Positions 16,384 through 24,663 of a DNA stretch of 64,000 nt are shown here, in pieces (positions within the stretch are counted from its first letter, which is position 1; every line of letters starts with the position of its first letter). Position numbers and translations under genes: made by a program. The notes under the pieces were generated by a model. It did no database searches. It was not told the origin of the DNA and was given only the letters and a program-made list of their open reading frames with translations. Source of the DNA: an uncultured Prevotellaceae bacterium (GTDB lineage: Bacteria; Bacteroidota; Bacteroidia; Bacteroidales; Bacteroidaceae); contig CAMVOK010000007.1 of NCBI GenBank assembly GCA_947169115.1, positions 56,431 to 120,430 on the forward strand, read 5' to 3'.

Positions 16384-19300
16384 ATGAAAAAACTGGTTTT
16401 ACTGGCTTTTACTCTGCTGCTGACCCTTACGATAGGGGCACAGAAAGTTATCTTCCCTCAGGCACAACAGGCAGGAACGGCAACCTCATCAGTCACGGAC
16501 GGTACCTATGTGCTGGCCAACGACCTGTTGTCGGCTACGTTCATCCATGCGGATGGTCAACTGACCTTTGGGGGATGTGAGGCGATGGGCCTGAAGGCCA
16601 GTGACGATCTCTTTAGCATCCGTCTCGGAAATGGTACGGAGGTGAAGTCTTCACAGATGGCACTGGGCGAGGTCTGTCTTATCAATTTGACCCCTGACGA
16701 CAATGCCGCCAAGGCTTCACTGAAACTTCCTGGTAAGGCTGTTGAAGCCACTTATACATACGGCGACTTGCAACTGACGTGGCGTGCCGTTCTTCGTGAC
16801 GGTTCCCATTACCTCCGCACGGAGTTGGAACTTACGGCGGTGAAGAACGTATCTATGAATGCCATTATTCCGATGCACTACACCGTCGATAACAGCATCG
16901 GCGAGCAAACTCCGGCCGTCGTGGGCAACACACGCGGAGCCGTCATTGCCAGTGACAGAATATTTGCCGGGTTGGAAACGCCGATGGGTAAGAACAGCAT
17001 AGTGGGTTTCTTGAATACCGAGCCTTTTGCATACGGCAACTGGACGAGTTCTACTTTCTCCTGGCTGCCTGGCTCAGAGACACCGCAAGGCATCCTTAAA
17101 CTTGGATTGCCCGCAAGTGGTATCTGTGGCGTGCAGGGCTATCTTGCCATTCTTGGGAGTGGTACGCAGAAAGTGACATTCCAATATACAAGTGGAAGTC
17201 ATCGTCTGGACATTGCAGGTGTGGATATCATCGACCCAACCACAGGTAATGTAGTGGCCAGCGACTACCACAAAGGATACACGGGTGGTTCGAAGTCAAA
17301 AAATGTTTATACACTCAATATTCCTGCCGCAGGGTACTATCTCGTGCGCTATTTCCGTGATACGGTGACGGACAATCAAAGTTCGTTTAACAGCAACGGC
17401 ACCATCACATGGACTTGCGACGTGTTGGCTCCCGAACTCGTATATGATGGTAATACAGCCGCTAATGCCCTGCCATCTGCAGGTGCTTCCGTAACGGCAC
17501 CATTGTTGGAGGTGGGTGGTACGCGCACAGATACGTGGAATACTTCTTCGTGGAGCGTACCTGCTTCCGTTCCCTCACGCATCAACGAATTGGGATATAC
17601 CTCTGACAGAATAAAGGTGATGGAAAAGAGCATAGGCTTCTCGCGTGGCGAGGGCTCCTTCAACGCCCAGTTCATGTACTCTTCTGGAACGCACGGCCTC
17701 ACCATAGCCGGTGTGGACTTGGTGGATGGAGATGGCAACGTGGTAGCCAGTGATTATCACAGAGGTTTCTCCGGAGGTGCCAAGACCGACAATAACTATA
17801 CCTTTACTGTGCCCGCTTCCGGCGATTACACATTACGCTATTTTGCCGTGCTTAATCCAAATGGAAGCGACAATACATCGTCGGGCAATATCAACCTTAG
17901 TTATGCGCTGAAATACTACTACCATCTGGCCGCTCCCACAGAAACGGAAATCAAGGGTGAGTGGAGCCGACAGACGACCCTACAGGCTGGTAAGACATGG
18001 AAGGTGGGTGTCGTCGTGGGTATCATCGCCCCGGGACAGGCACGTCGTTCGTTCCTATGCTACAGTGAACGTGAACGTGCAGTGCCTTGGCGACCCTTCC
18101 CGATGTACAATTCATGGTTCGAACTGAACATCGACCGTAACAACGACCAGAACTATACGGGCAACTTCAATGAGTCGCAATGTGCCGAGGTTCTTGACCA
18201 GTGGAAGACGAACCTCTTCGACAAACATGGTGTGGGTATCGGCTCATTCGTTTGGGATGATGGATGGGACATCTATGGCACGTGGGAATTCAACCCCAAC
18301 TTCCCCGACGGCTTCCAGAACCTCAGTGACAAGGCATGGGCAATGGATTCACAGATTGGTGCATGGCTCGGTCCCGTGGGTGGCTACGGACAGAGCGGCA
18401 ATTACCGACGAGCCTATTGGAACGGCAAGGGAGGTATGCAACTCTCTAACCCTGATTATTACAACGTATTCCTCAACCGTACCAGCTATATGCTCAATAC
18501 ATACCACTTTAACTTCTTCAAGTTTGATGGTATCAGTGCCCAGTTCAGCTCTGTAGGTCCAGATGCAGGAGCTACTGGTGAAGAGAATGCCGAGGGTATC
18601 ATCAACATCGAACAGGAGTTGCGTAAGGTGAAACCAGACGTTTTCCTCAACACCACAGTAGGCACTTGGGCATCGCCCTTCTGGTTCCAGATTTCCGATG
18701 CTGTATGGCGTCAGGAGAATGACTGGGGCACTGCCGGCAATCAGGGTAATTCGCGCGAACAATGGATAACCTATCGCGACCGTCTCGTCTATCAGAACTT
18801 CGTGCAGAATTCACCGCTCTGTCCTATAAATACGCTTATGACTCATGGTTTCATCCTGTCGAATTATGGTGGTGGCATAGCCAATATGAGCAAGAACTAT
18901 AACGACATCGTCCGCGAAATGCGTTGTGCCTTTGCCTGTGGTTCGGGCATGGTGGAGGTATATGCCGATTTTGCCTTGATGAATAGTATCAATGGCGGCA
19001 AACTATGGGGCGACCTTGCCGAATGCATCAAATGGCAGAAGGCTCAGGAGGATGTATTACCAGACATTCATTGGGTTGGTGGTAATCCATGGGATGGCAG
19101 CAAGGCTAATGTATATGGTTGGGCATCATGGAATAGTAAGAAGGCAACTCTCGCTCTTCGTAATCCATCGACTTCGGCTCAGACCTTTACTACCACGTTG
19201 CGTGAGGCTTTAGATATTCCTGCCTATATTAATACCAGCATAACCCTCTCCAATGCATTCACTCAGGGTGTTCTTACCGGACTACCTATTGGCGAGCCCA

Positions 19301-19536
19301 TTGATATTGATACTCAACTGACACTCTCGCTTGCAGGTTCGTCAGTATACATTTATAATGGTGTGGATGAATCTGGAGAAACTGCAATAAATGTTCCCCT
19401 TGCCCCTTTTAAGGGGGTGGGGGATGAGGCTTCGTGGTATACGCTTGACGGTCGTCGTCTCAATGGAAAACCCACAAGACGTGGTATCTATGTCAACAAT
19501 GGGCGTAAGGCATTCTCAAAGTCCTTTTCCCGCTGA
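16384..19536 (+). CDS. Secreted clan GH-D (GH36/GH27-like, alpha-galactosidase-type) glycoside hydrolase
   Basis: A protein of about 1050 residues starting MKKLVLLAFTLLLTLTIGAQ (signal peptide). The N-terminal half is a beta-sandwich carrying two copies of a roughly 75-residue module (HRLDIAGVDIID...VVASDYHKG and HGLTIAGVDLVD...VVASDYHRG), probably carbohydrate-binding. The catalytic (beta/alpha)8 barrel follows: SFVWDDGWDIYG is the clan-D WDDGW motif and FFKFDGISAQ holds the likely nucleophile aspartate. The tail TLDGRRLNGKPTRRGIYVNNGRK is a sorting-like motif, so it is probably surface bound or secreted. Alpha-galactosidase is the best guess, but exact specificity is not readable. Residues about 1004-1015 come from a palindromic repeat. 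Confidence 0.78.
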   Translation: MKKLVLLAFTLLLTLTIGAQKVIFPQAQQAGTATSSVTDGTYVLANDLLSATFIHADGQLTFGGCEAMGLKASDDLFSIRLGNGTEVKSSQMALGEVCLINLTPDDNAAKASLKLPGKAVEATYTYGDLQLTWRAVLRDGSHYLRTELELTAVKNVSMNAIIPMHYTVDNSIGEQTPAVVGNTRGAVIASDRIFAGLETPMGKNSIVGFLNTEPFAYGNWTSSTFSWLPGSETPQGILKLGLPASGICGVQGYLAILGSGTQKVTFQYTSGSHRLDIAGVDIIDPTTGNVVASDYHKGYTGGSKSKNVYTLNIPAAGYYLVRYFRDTVTDNQSSFNSNGTITWTCDVLAPELVYDGNTAANALPSAGASVTAPLLEVGGTRTDTWNTSSWSVPASVPSRINELGYTSDRIKVMEKSIGFSRGEGSFNAQFMYSSGTHGLTIAGVDLVDGDGNVVASDYHRGFSGGAKTDNNYTFTVPASGDYTLRYFAVLNPNGSDNTSSGNINLSYALKYYYHLAAPTETEIKGEWSRQTTLQAGKTWKVGVVVGIIAPGQARRSFLCYSERERAVPWRPFPMYNSWFELNIDRNNDQNYTGNFNESQCAEVLDQWKTNLFDKHGVGIGSFVWDDGWDIYGTWEFNPNFPDGFQNLSDKAWAMDSQIGAWLGPVGGYGQSGNYRRAYWNGKGGMQLSNPDYYNVFLNRTSYMLNTYHFNFFKFDGISAQFSSVGPDAGATGEENAEGIINIEQELRKVKPDVFLNTTVGTWASPFWFQISDAVWRQENDWGTAGNQGNSREQWITYRDRLVYQNFVQNSPLCPINTLMTHGFILSNYGGGIANMSKNYNDIVREMRCAFACGSGMVEVYADFALMNSINGGKLWGDLAECIKWQKAQEDVLPDIHWVGGNPWDGSKANVYGWASWNSKKATLALRNPSTSAQTFTTTLREALDIPAYINTSITLSNAFTQGVLTGLPIGEPIDIDTQLTLSLAGSSVYIYNGVDESGETAINVPLAPFKGVGDEASWYTLDGRRLNGKPTRRGIYVNNGRKAFSKSFSR
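19395..19429. repeat. G/C-rich palindromic repeat in the glycosidase gene
   Basis: CCCCTTGCCCCTTTTAAGGG and the following GGTGGGGG make a hairpin-forming block of the same family as 6421-6485. It encodes PLAPFKGVGD just before the C-terminal tail. Confidence 0.65.
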
Positions 19537-19621
19537 TTCCGCTGTTCCCTGATATCAAAATCTTCTATTGTGACTGCACAAGATAGTGCAAATCGAGCGG
19601 AAGTACCTAAAACAATAAGTT

Positions 19622-19662
19622 AGGCAACAATATTGTAGTCGTTCACTACCGTATTGTTGCCT
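19622..19662. terminator. Bidirectional hairpin between the glycosidase and CDP-alcohol transferase genes
   Basis: AGGCAACAATA and TATTGTTGCCT form a perfect 11-bp stem between convergent genes, with T-rich flanking sequence. Confidence 0.78.
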
Positions 19663-19711
19663 TTGATTAAGTGCTTGTATGGTAAAAAGATAGAATTACG
19701 TTGGATACTTT

Positions 19712-20437
19712 TTATTCTGAGTGGGTTGGAGTTGATTTATGCAGTGGATCGATGTGTGCGTAATAGTGTGTGTCTTGCCAAAGGCTATGGAAGTAAATAA
19801 CGAAAAGATTGAGACTAATGAAGAGGGCTGCAAAATCGAGTGCAAGTAGTGTGTGGTTATGCCCAAACAGAGAGAATGTGTACGACCATGTTTGCAGGGT
19901 AGGGATGAAGAAGAAACATGCGTTTACCAGAATGATAATGAGTCGCAGTTCTGTTGGTCCCAGTTTGGCAAAGGTTAACTGGAACTCGTTCTTGAGATGG
20001 GCATTGATCATCACGAACACGTCGAGCATGAAATAGGGCACAATGATGAGCAGGGCCACTGTCAGGCTCATGTAGGCCGACATGCCGGCTCCCAGCACCA
20101 TCAGGAAGGCACAAACGCAGTCAAGATTGTGGTCGATGTAGAAGCCGTAGAGCGGACGTTGCTGGTTGCGAAAGCGCGCCAGTGTGCCGTCCAGTGAGTC
20201 GCCGAACCAGTTGATGAAAAAGCCGGCGTTGGCCAGCCATAGCCAAGCAGGGCTGTAGGTGGTCAGCGCATAGCCCACGAGGACTATCACTGCCCCCACT
20301 ACGCCGATGGCCGTCAGATGGTCGCTGGTGACAAATAGAGGAATCCTGCGCGCCAGGGCACGCAGGATTACCTTTTCGCTTGGATTCAGCAGTGAGGTCT
20401 GAATCCTCGCTGATTGCTTTGTTTCTGTATTTTCCAT
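19712..20437 (-). CDS. CDP-alcohol phosphatidyltransferase family membrane protein
   Basis: About 241 residues with five or six membrane helices. The family signature DGxxAR(x8)Gxx(x)DxxxD is present as DGTLARFRNQQRPLYGFYID followed by HNLD. Such enzymes transfer a phosphoalcohol from a CDP-lipid (phospholipid synthesis) or CDP-alcohol; the acceptor here is unknown. ATG at 20437 (MENTETK) is preferred. A GTG at 20446 would overlap the upstream stop by four bases and cannot be excluded. It is co-transcribed with the PepSY-like lipoprotein gene upstream. Confidence 0.87.
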   Translation of the reverse strand: MENTETKQSARIQTSLLNPSEKVILRALARRIPLFVTSDHLTAIGVVGAVIVLVGYALTTYSPAWLWLANAGFFINWFGDSLDGTLARFRNQQRPLYGFYIDHNLDCVCAFLMVLGAGMSAYMSLTVALLIIVPYFMLDVFVMINAHLKNEFQLTFAKLGPTELRLIIILVNACFFFIPTLQTWSYTFSLFGHNHTLLALDFAALFISLNLFVIYFHSLWQDTHYYAHIDPLHKSTPTHSE

Positions 20438-20442
20438 GGCAT

Positions 20443-20883
20443 TCACTGTATCAATTCGCCGGCTTCGTTGAACTTCAGATAGATGTCGTTTCCTTTGTCC
20501 TTATCCAGTTCCACGAGGTAGTACTTCTCCGTCGGGGTTTCCACCCAATCGGCGTCGTCGATTTCCACTCCCGTGTAGTTCGCCGTCAGATAGTCGAGCA
20601 CTGTTTTGGGCAGTTCGCTGACCGAAATGTCCTTCTTGGTCATCACCCACGTTCCATCCTTCTGGAACCAGACTTCCATTTCGTGATAGTCGGAATAGAA
20701 CTCTGCCTTCAGCTGTCCGTTCTTGTCTTTTTCCCATTTTGCCGTAATGTTGGGAAACATCTGTTGGAACTTTGTCATGACTGCTGCAGGAACGTCGGAC
20801 GGGGTTACGCCATGGTCGCAACTTACATTGAATAAGGCCATTGCCCCTATTGCGAGACATAAAAAGAAATACTTCGCTTTCAT
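20443..20883 (-). CDS. PepSY-like (DUF2874-type) periplasmic lipoprotein
   Basis: A 146-residue protein starting MKAKYFFLCLAIGAMALFNVSC, a lipoprotein signal with lipobox LFNVSC. Two PepSY-like halves follow: VPAAVMTKFQQMFPNITAKWEKD with a WVMTKKD strand, and LPKTVLDYLTANYTGVEIDDADW with a YYLVELDK strand. This is the usual duplicated layout of Bacteroidetes PepSY-like/beta-lactamase-inhibitor-like proteins. It sits in the envelope, and the ligand is unknown. It heads a two-gene unit with the CDP-alcohol transferase. Confidence 0.85.
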   Translation of the reverse strand: MKAKYFFLCLAIGAMALFNVSCDHGVTPSDVPAAVMTKFQQMFPNITAKWEKDKNGQLKAEFYSDYHEMEVWFQKDGTWVMTKKDISVSELPKTVLDYLTANYTGVEIDDADWVETPTEKYYLVELDKDKGNDIYLKFNEAGELIQ

Positions 20884-20934
20884 TGCTTATTTAGATTAAA
20901 AATGTTTGTATAGACACAATTTGAGAAGTTTGTT

Positions 20935-20943
20935 GCAAAAGTA
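20935..20943 (-). promoter_or_regulatory. -7 box for the PepSY-like gene
   Basis: The reverse strand reads TACTTTTGC with a TTG 20 bases further upstream, 52 bases before the ATG at 20883. It separates this unit from the histidine kinase gene. Confidence 0.6.
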
Positions 20944-21007
20944 GCGACAAACGGTCATTTGGGCAAGAAAATAGTGTTACAATTCAGTTACATTTCCACT
21001 CTCGGCG

Positions 21008-21922
21008 CTACTTCTTGAGCGTAAAGTCGAAAGTGGTTCCGGAGTCGGAGCGGACGGAGATGGTGCCGCCGTGCAGGAGGATGGCGTTCTTGACGATGGC
21101 AAGTCCCAGGCCTGTGCCGCCCACCTGTCGGCTTCGGCTCTTGTCGATGCGGTAGAAGCGTTCGAAGATACGGCCGAGATGCTCCGCGGGAATGCCGACG
21201 CCGTTGTCGGAGAAGGTGAAATGCCAGTGCGTCTTGCTTTCTGTGGCGGACAGGCCCACGACGGTGGCTTCGCCGGCGTATGCGATGGCATTGTCCGTGA
21301 GGTTGCGGAAGATGCCGTAGATGAGTTGCTCGTTGCCGTTGACCACGATGTCCTGAGGAAGCAGGTTGTGGAACTCCATCCTGCGGCGCTGCATGGCAAG
21401 GCGTGTCTCTTCGACAATGTCGGCAACGAGGGCCGCGACATCGACGCGCTCCGTGGAGAGCATGTCGGCGGCATAGTCCATGCGGTTCAGCGTGGAGATG
21501 TCCTGCAAGAGGGAGGTGAGTCGTTGGGCCTGTGTGAGAGTGCGTTCGGTAAACTGTCGGCACTGTTCGTTGTTTATGCCTGGGGTGTGGAGTATGGTCT
21601 CGGCATAACCGAGGATGCTGGCTACGGGGGTTTTCAGTTCGTGGGCAATGTTTTGTGTCAGTTCGCGACGCATTTGGTTCTCTTTCGTGGTCTGTTTGCG
21701 ACTGATGCGCTCATCCATTCGATGGGCATAGCGGTAGAGCAATATACCAAGGCCGCCCATCACCACTACGGAGAAGAGCAATAAGTGCCAGTCGCTGACT
21801 TCGTCGAATGGTTCTAATCTTTTGCGATCATAGTCCTCGAACAAAATGAATACTACAGCATAGACAACAAATATTGTCATCACGCCGAAGAACATTTTTC
21901 CTCCCTCTGTCAGTTTCTTCAT
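21008..21922 (-). CDS. Sensor histidine kinase (two-component, PhoR/RprX-like)
   Basis: 304 residues. Two membrane helices at about 10-28 and 46-63 enclose a very short outer loop, so there is little room for a sensor domain. Then come the HisKA box NIAHELKTPVASILGYAE (phospho-acceptor His near 93) and the HATPase_c boxes N (NLTDNAIAYA), G1 (FSDNGVGIP), F (IFERFYRIDKSRSRQ) and G2 (GGTGLGLAIVK). It is encoded directly behind the response regulator with a 4-base ATGA overlap, so the two are a cognate pair. The signal is unknown. Confidence 0.92.
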   Translation of the reverse strand: MKKLTEGGKMFFGVMTIFVVYAVVFILFEDYDRKRLEPFDEVSDWHLLLFSVVVMGGLGILLYRYAHRMDERISRKQTTKENQMRRELTQNIAHELKTPVASILGYAETILHTPGINNEQCRQFTERTLTQAQRLTSLLQDISTLNRMDYAADMLSTERVDVAALVADIVEETRLAMQRRRMEFHNLLPQDIVVNGNEQLIYGIFRNLTDNAIAYAGEATVVGLSATESKTHWHFTFSDNGVGIPAEHLGRIFERFYRIDKSRSRQVGGTGLGLAIVKNAILLHGGTISVRSDSGTTFDFTLKK

Positions 21923-22608
21923 ATTTTGCCCTCCGTATCAAACAGGTAACCATAGCCTTGCCTCGTAGCGATGTGTTGACCGTAGTGTCCCAATTTCTTA
22001 CGCAGTCGTGTGATGTTGACGTCCACTGTGCGGTTGGTAACAATCACATCGCTTGGCCAGACCTCGCTGAGCAACTGCTGGCGCGAGAACACCTGCCCTT
22101 TGTGGCTTAGTAGTAACCGAAGCAGTTCCAGTTCCGTCTTTGTTAGGTTGAGGATTTCGCCATCGGCCATTACTTTCCTCTGAGGGAGGTCTATCGTCAG
22201 TCCTTCAAAAATCAATGGACTGGTTGTTCCCTTGTCATTTACCGCTGTTCTTGCTAGTACGGCACGTATCCTTGCCATCAGTTCGCGCACGGAGAAAGGT
22301 TTCGAAATATAATCGTCTGCACCTAGTTCAAAACCTTCCAACTTGTCCTCTTCGGCGTCCCTTGCCGTCAGGAAAATGATGGGGATGTCAATGCCTGGCG
22401 TGCGTATTTGTCTGGTCATCTCGAACCCAGACATGCCAGGCATCATCACGTCGAGCACTAGCAAGTCGAATCCTCCTACATCCTTTCGTAAGGCTTCCAA
22501 AGCCGAATAGGCAACCTCTGCCTCATAGCCCTCTGCCATAAGGTTGATGCGCAGGATCTCGCACAAGTCCTGCTCGTCATCAATGACTAGAATTCGTTTC
22601 TTCTTCAT
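21919..22608 (-). CDS. OmpR/PhoB-family response regulator
   Basis: 229 residues from ATG at 22608 (MKKKRILVIDDEQ). The receiver domain (1-120) has acidic pocket DDE, phospho-acceptor Asp in LLVLDVMMPG, FLTARD threonine and the YISKPF lysine. The C-terminal winged helix (about 130-225) carries NLTKTELELLRLLL and VDVNITRLRKKLG. An upstream extension to 22659 is open but would run over a -7-like box. It is translationally coupled to the kinase gene and lies just after the Na/Pi cotransporter gene, which makes a phosphate or sodium link attractive but unproven. Confidence 0.92.
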   Translation of the reverse strand: MKKKRILVIDDEQDLCEILRINLMAEGYEAEVAYSALEALRKDVGGFDLLVLDVMMPGMSGFEMTRQIRTPGIDIPIIFLTARDAEEDKLEGFELGADDYISKPFSVRELMARIRAVLARTAVNDKGTTSPLIFEGLTIDLPQRKVMADGEILNLTKTELELLRLLLSHKGQVFSRQQLLSEVWPSDVIVTNRTVDVNITRLRKKLGHYGQHIATRQGYGYLFDTEGKI

Positions 22609-22615
22609 TTCAGGG

Positions 22616-22624
22616 TCAAAGGTA
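22616..22624 (-). promoter_or_regulatory. Proximal -7-like box at the response regulator start
   Basis: The reverse strand reads TACCTTTGA only 8 bases before the ATG; use of this box would give an almost leaderless message. Confidence 0.4.
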
Positions 22625-22689
22625 CGATTAAGTGAGCGAAAACGCAAACTTGTATGCATTTTTCCGAACGTGAGTACCTAAGACGAAGG

Positions 22690-22698
22690 TCAAAGGTA
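22690..22698 (-). promoter_or_regulatory. Distal -7-like box upstream of the response regulator
   Basis: A second TACCTTTGA on the reverse strand, 82 bases before the ATG and just after the cotransporter stop; the neighbouring GGTCAAAGGTACGA is shared with the proximal box. Confidence 0.45.
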
Positions 22699-22702
22699 CG
22701 AA

Positions 22703-24379
22703 TTATTTTCCAAATCTTGCTTCTACGACATTGACAATGTAGTCACAAAGTTTTTCCATCTCGCTGATTATATCAAAATAGAGTGTGCCTAAGGCATAGC
22801 TGTATTCATGGTTGTTAATGGCCTGAATGTTTTCCTCCTTCAACCGATTGCGAAGCAAGTTTACCTCGTTCTCGATGCGATAGGTCTCATTGATATTGTG
22901 CTCAGAACGATGGCCGTGCATCACTTTGCACATCTGTTGTAGGGCATTGTTGGTGAGGTCTCTCATCATGTGAAGGTTGTCACTCTGTGAAGTGACGAAG
23001 GCGAGACTGAGTTCACGATGACGGGCTAATGTACGGCCTATTTTATAGCAAGCATCACCTATGCTTTCCAATTCACTCACTTCACACAGCATCTGCCTTA
23101 TCTTCTGCTTTGTTGTGTCGCTTAGGTGGTCATTCAAGAGCTGTGCCAGATAGTCGGCTATGGCTTGTTCCGTCTTGTCGGAAATATCTTCTTCACGCTC
23201 TATGGCCGCATATTTTTCGTCAAAGGAATCGACATGAGTGTCGTCCATCAGTTGAGTGACCATCGCGAACATTGCATGCATGCGTTCTGCAAAGAGATTT
23301 GTTTCCCTTTCGGCCTCAAAGACAGCAATTTCTGGGGTTGCCATCGGACCTGCCTGTATGTATTTCAGGTTTTGTCCATCACCGGCAGTTTCGGCCTTCT
23401 GCGGTAGCAGCCAACGTACTACACGTTCCAATTGCGGAATGAAACCAATGAGCAATAACGTGTTTGTGACATTGAAGCAAGTATGGAACATGGCAAGTAC
23501 CACGGGTAGGCGAGTGCTTTGTCCAGAAACCGAAGGGTCGTAACCTGCCAAATAGCAAACACCATTGACAAAAGGATAGAACACGCAGAGCACCCAAAAC
23601 ACACCAAACACGTTAAACATGAGGTGAGCTAAGGCTGCTCGTCGTGCCTCCAATCCAGAACCCATTGCCGCAAGATTGGCGGTGGCCGTTGTACCGATGT
23701 TTTCACCCATTACGAGGGCAATGCCGAGGTGGATGGGCAGTACTCCTGTGGAGCAAAGCAGTATGGTGATGGCCATAACTGCAGCCGATGATTGAACGAT
23801 GCAGGTTATCACAGTGCCGATGGCCAAAAAAGCAAGAATGGTAAGGTGACTCGACGTGTCAAACGAGGCAAAGAATGCCACTACGGCTTCATTATGCTCC
23901 AAATCCAGTTCCTTGCCTGCCGCACTGAGCATGATCAATGACCAGAACATGAACGCAATGCCAAAGAGGAAGTCACCTACGTAACGTTGCTTTTTCCTAT
24001 ATATAAGTATGATACCAAGCATGAAAGCAGGAAAAATGATGTTACTGAGGTCAACATTATAGCCAAGCGACATAATCCATGCTGTCAGTGTAGTACCGAT
24101 GTTTGCTCCCATGATGACAGATATGGCTTGTCCGAGTGTCAAAAGTCCGGCTGAGACGAACGATACCGTCATCACCGTTGTGGCCGATGACGACTGCACA
24201 GCACATGTAACCATAGTTCCCGTTAGCATCCCCGCCAGTCGGTTTGCTGTCATTTTTCCTAACATGTGTCTCAACTGTGGTCCTGCCATTTTCTGTAAGG
24301 CGTCACTCATCATTTTCATGCCAAAGATGAGTAGGCCAAGTGCACCTAAAAGTTTGCTTGCAATAATTGTGTATTCCAT
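22703..24379 (-). CDS. Na/Pi cotransporter family protein with PhoU-like C-terminal domain
   Basis: 558 residues. The first 330 residues are two inverted PNaS (SLC34-like) repeats. Each has a QSSSA-type motif: GTMVTCAVQSSSATTVM in the first and GTVITCIVQSSAAVMAI in the second, the sodium/phosphate-binding signature. The last 190 residues form helical PhoU-like repeats (CEVSELESIGDACYKIGRTL and the closing EMEKLCDYIVNVVEARF), which usually tune transport to phosphate status. It imports or balances phosphate at the inner membrane. It has its own promoter and stands upstream of a PhoB-like regulator pair on the same strand. Confidence 0.92.
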   Translation of the reverse strand: MEYTIIASKLLGALGLLIFGMKMMSDALQKMAGPQLRHMLGKMTANRLAGMLTGTMVTCAVQSSSATTVMTVSFVSAGLLTLGQAISVIMGANIGTTLTAWIMSLGYNVDLSNIIFPAFMLGIILIYRKKQRYVGDFLFGIAFMFWSLIMLSAAGKELDLEHNEAVVAFFASFDTSSHLTILAFLAIGTVITCIVQSSAAVMAITILLCSTGVLPIHLGIALVMGENIGTTATANLAAMGSGLEARRAALAHLMFNVFGVFWVLCVFYPFVNGVCYLAGYDPSVSGQSTRLPVVLAMFHTCFNVTNTLLLIGFIPQLERVVRWLLPQKAETAGDGQNLKYIQAGPMATPEIAVFEAERETNLFAERMHAMFAMVTQLMDDTHVDSFDEKYAAIEREEDISDKTEQAIADYLAQLLNDHLSDTTKQKIRQMLCEVSELESIGDACYKIGRTLARHRELSLAFVTSQSDNLHMMRDLTNNALQQMCKVMHGHRSEHNINETYRIENEVNLLRNRLKEENIQAINNHEYSYALGTLYFDIISEMEKLCDYIVNVVEARFGK

Positions 24380-24417
24380 AATAATAAGTTATTTGTTTCA
24401 AAATCCTAAGTTCGCTG

Positions 24418-24426
24418 GCAAAGTTA
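24418..24426 (-). promoter_or_regulatory. -7 box for the Na/Pi cotransporter gene
   Basis: The reverse strand reads TAACTTTGC, 39 bases upstream of the ATG at 24379. It is divergent from the mutA promoter. Confidence 0.6.
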
Positions 24427-24597
24427 CGCAGATTCAGTATTCTTGCAAAATAATACGCTTTACGATAATGTTACATCAACTCTCAATACACGCCTATATG
24501 ATTTGAGATAATGGTCTTTGGCTCTTCTAAAACGGGGACTTCCCTTGCTCTTGCCTTTGGTATTTAAATACTCGTGCTCGAAAATGCTCAAATAAAT

Positions 24598-24628
24598 TTG
24601 GCATTTCCCTCGCTTATTTGTATCTTTG
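24598..24628 (+). promoter_or_regulatory. mutA promoter
   Basis: TTG at 24598-24600 and TATCTTTG at 24621-24628 with 20 bases between them; the ATG follows 36 bases later, after an AT-rich leader. Confidence 0.7.
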
Positions 24629-24663
24629 TGGCACTTTACACTTATTTATATATATAGATAGAT

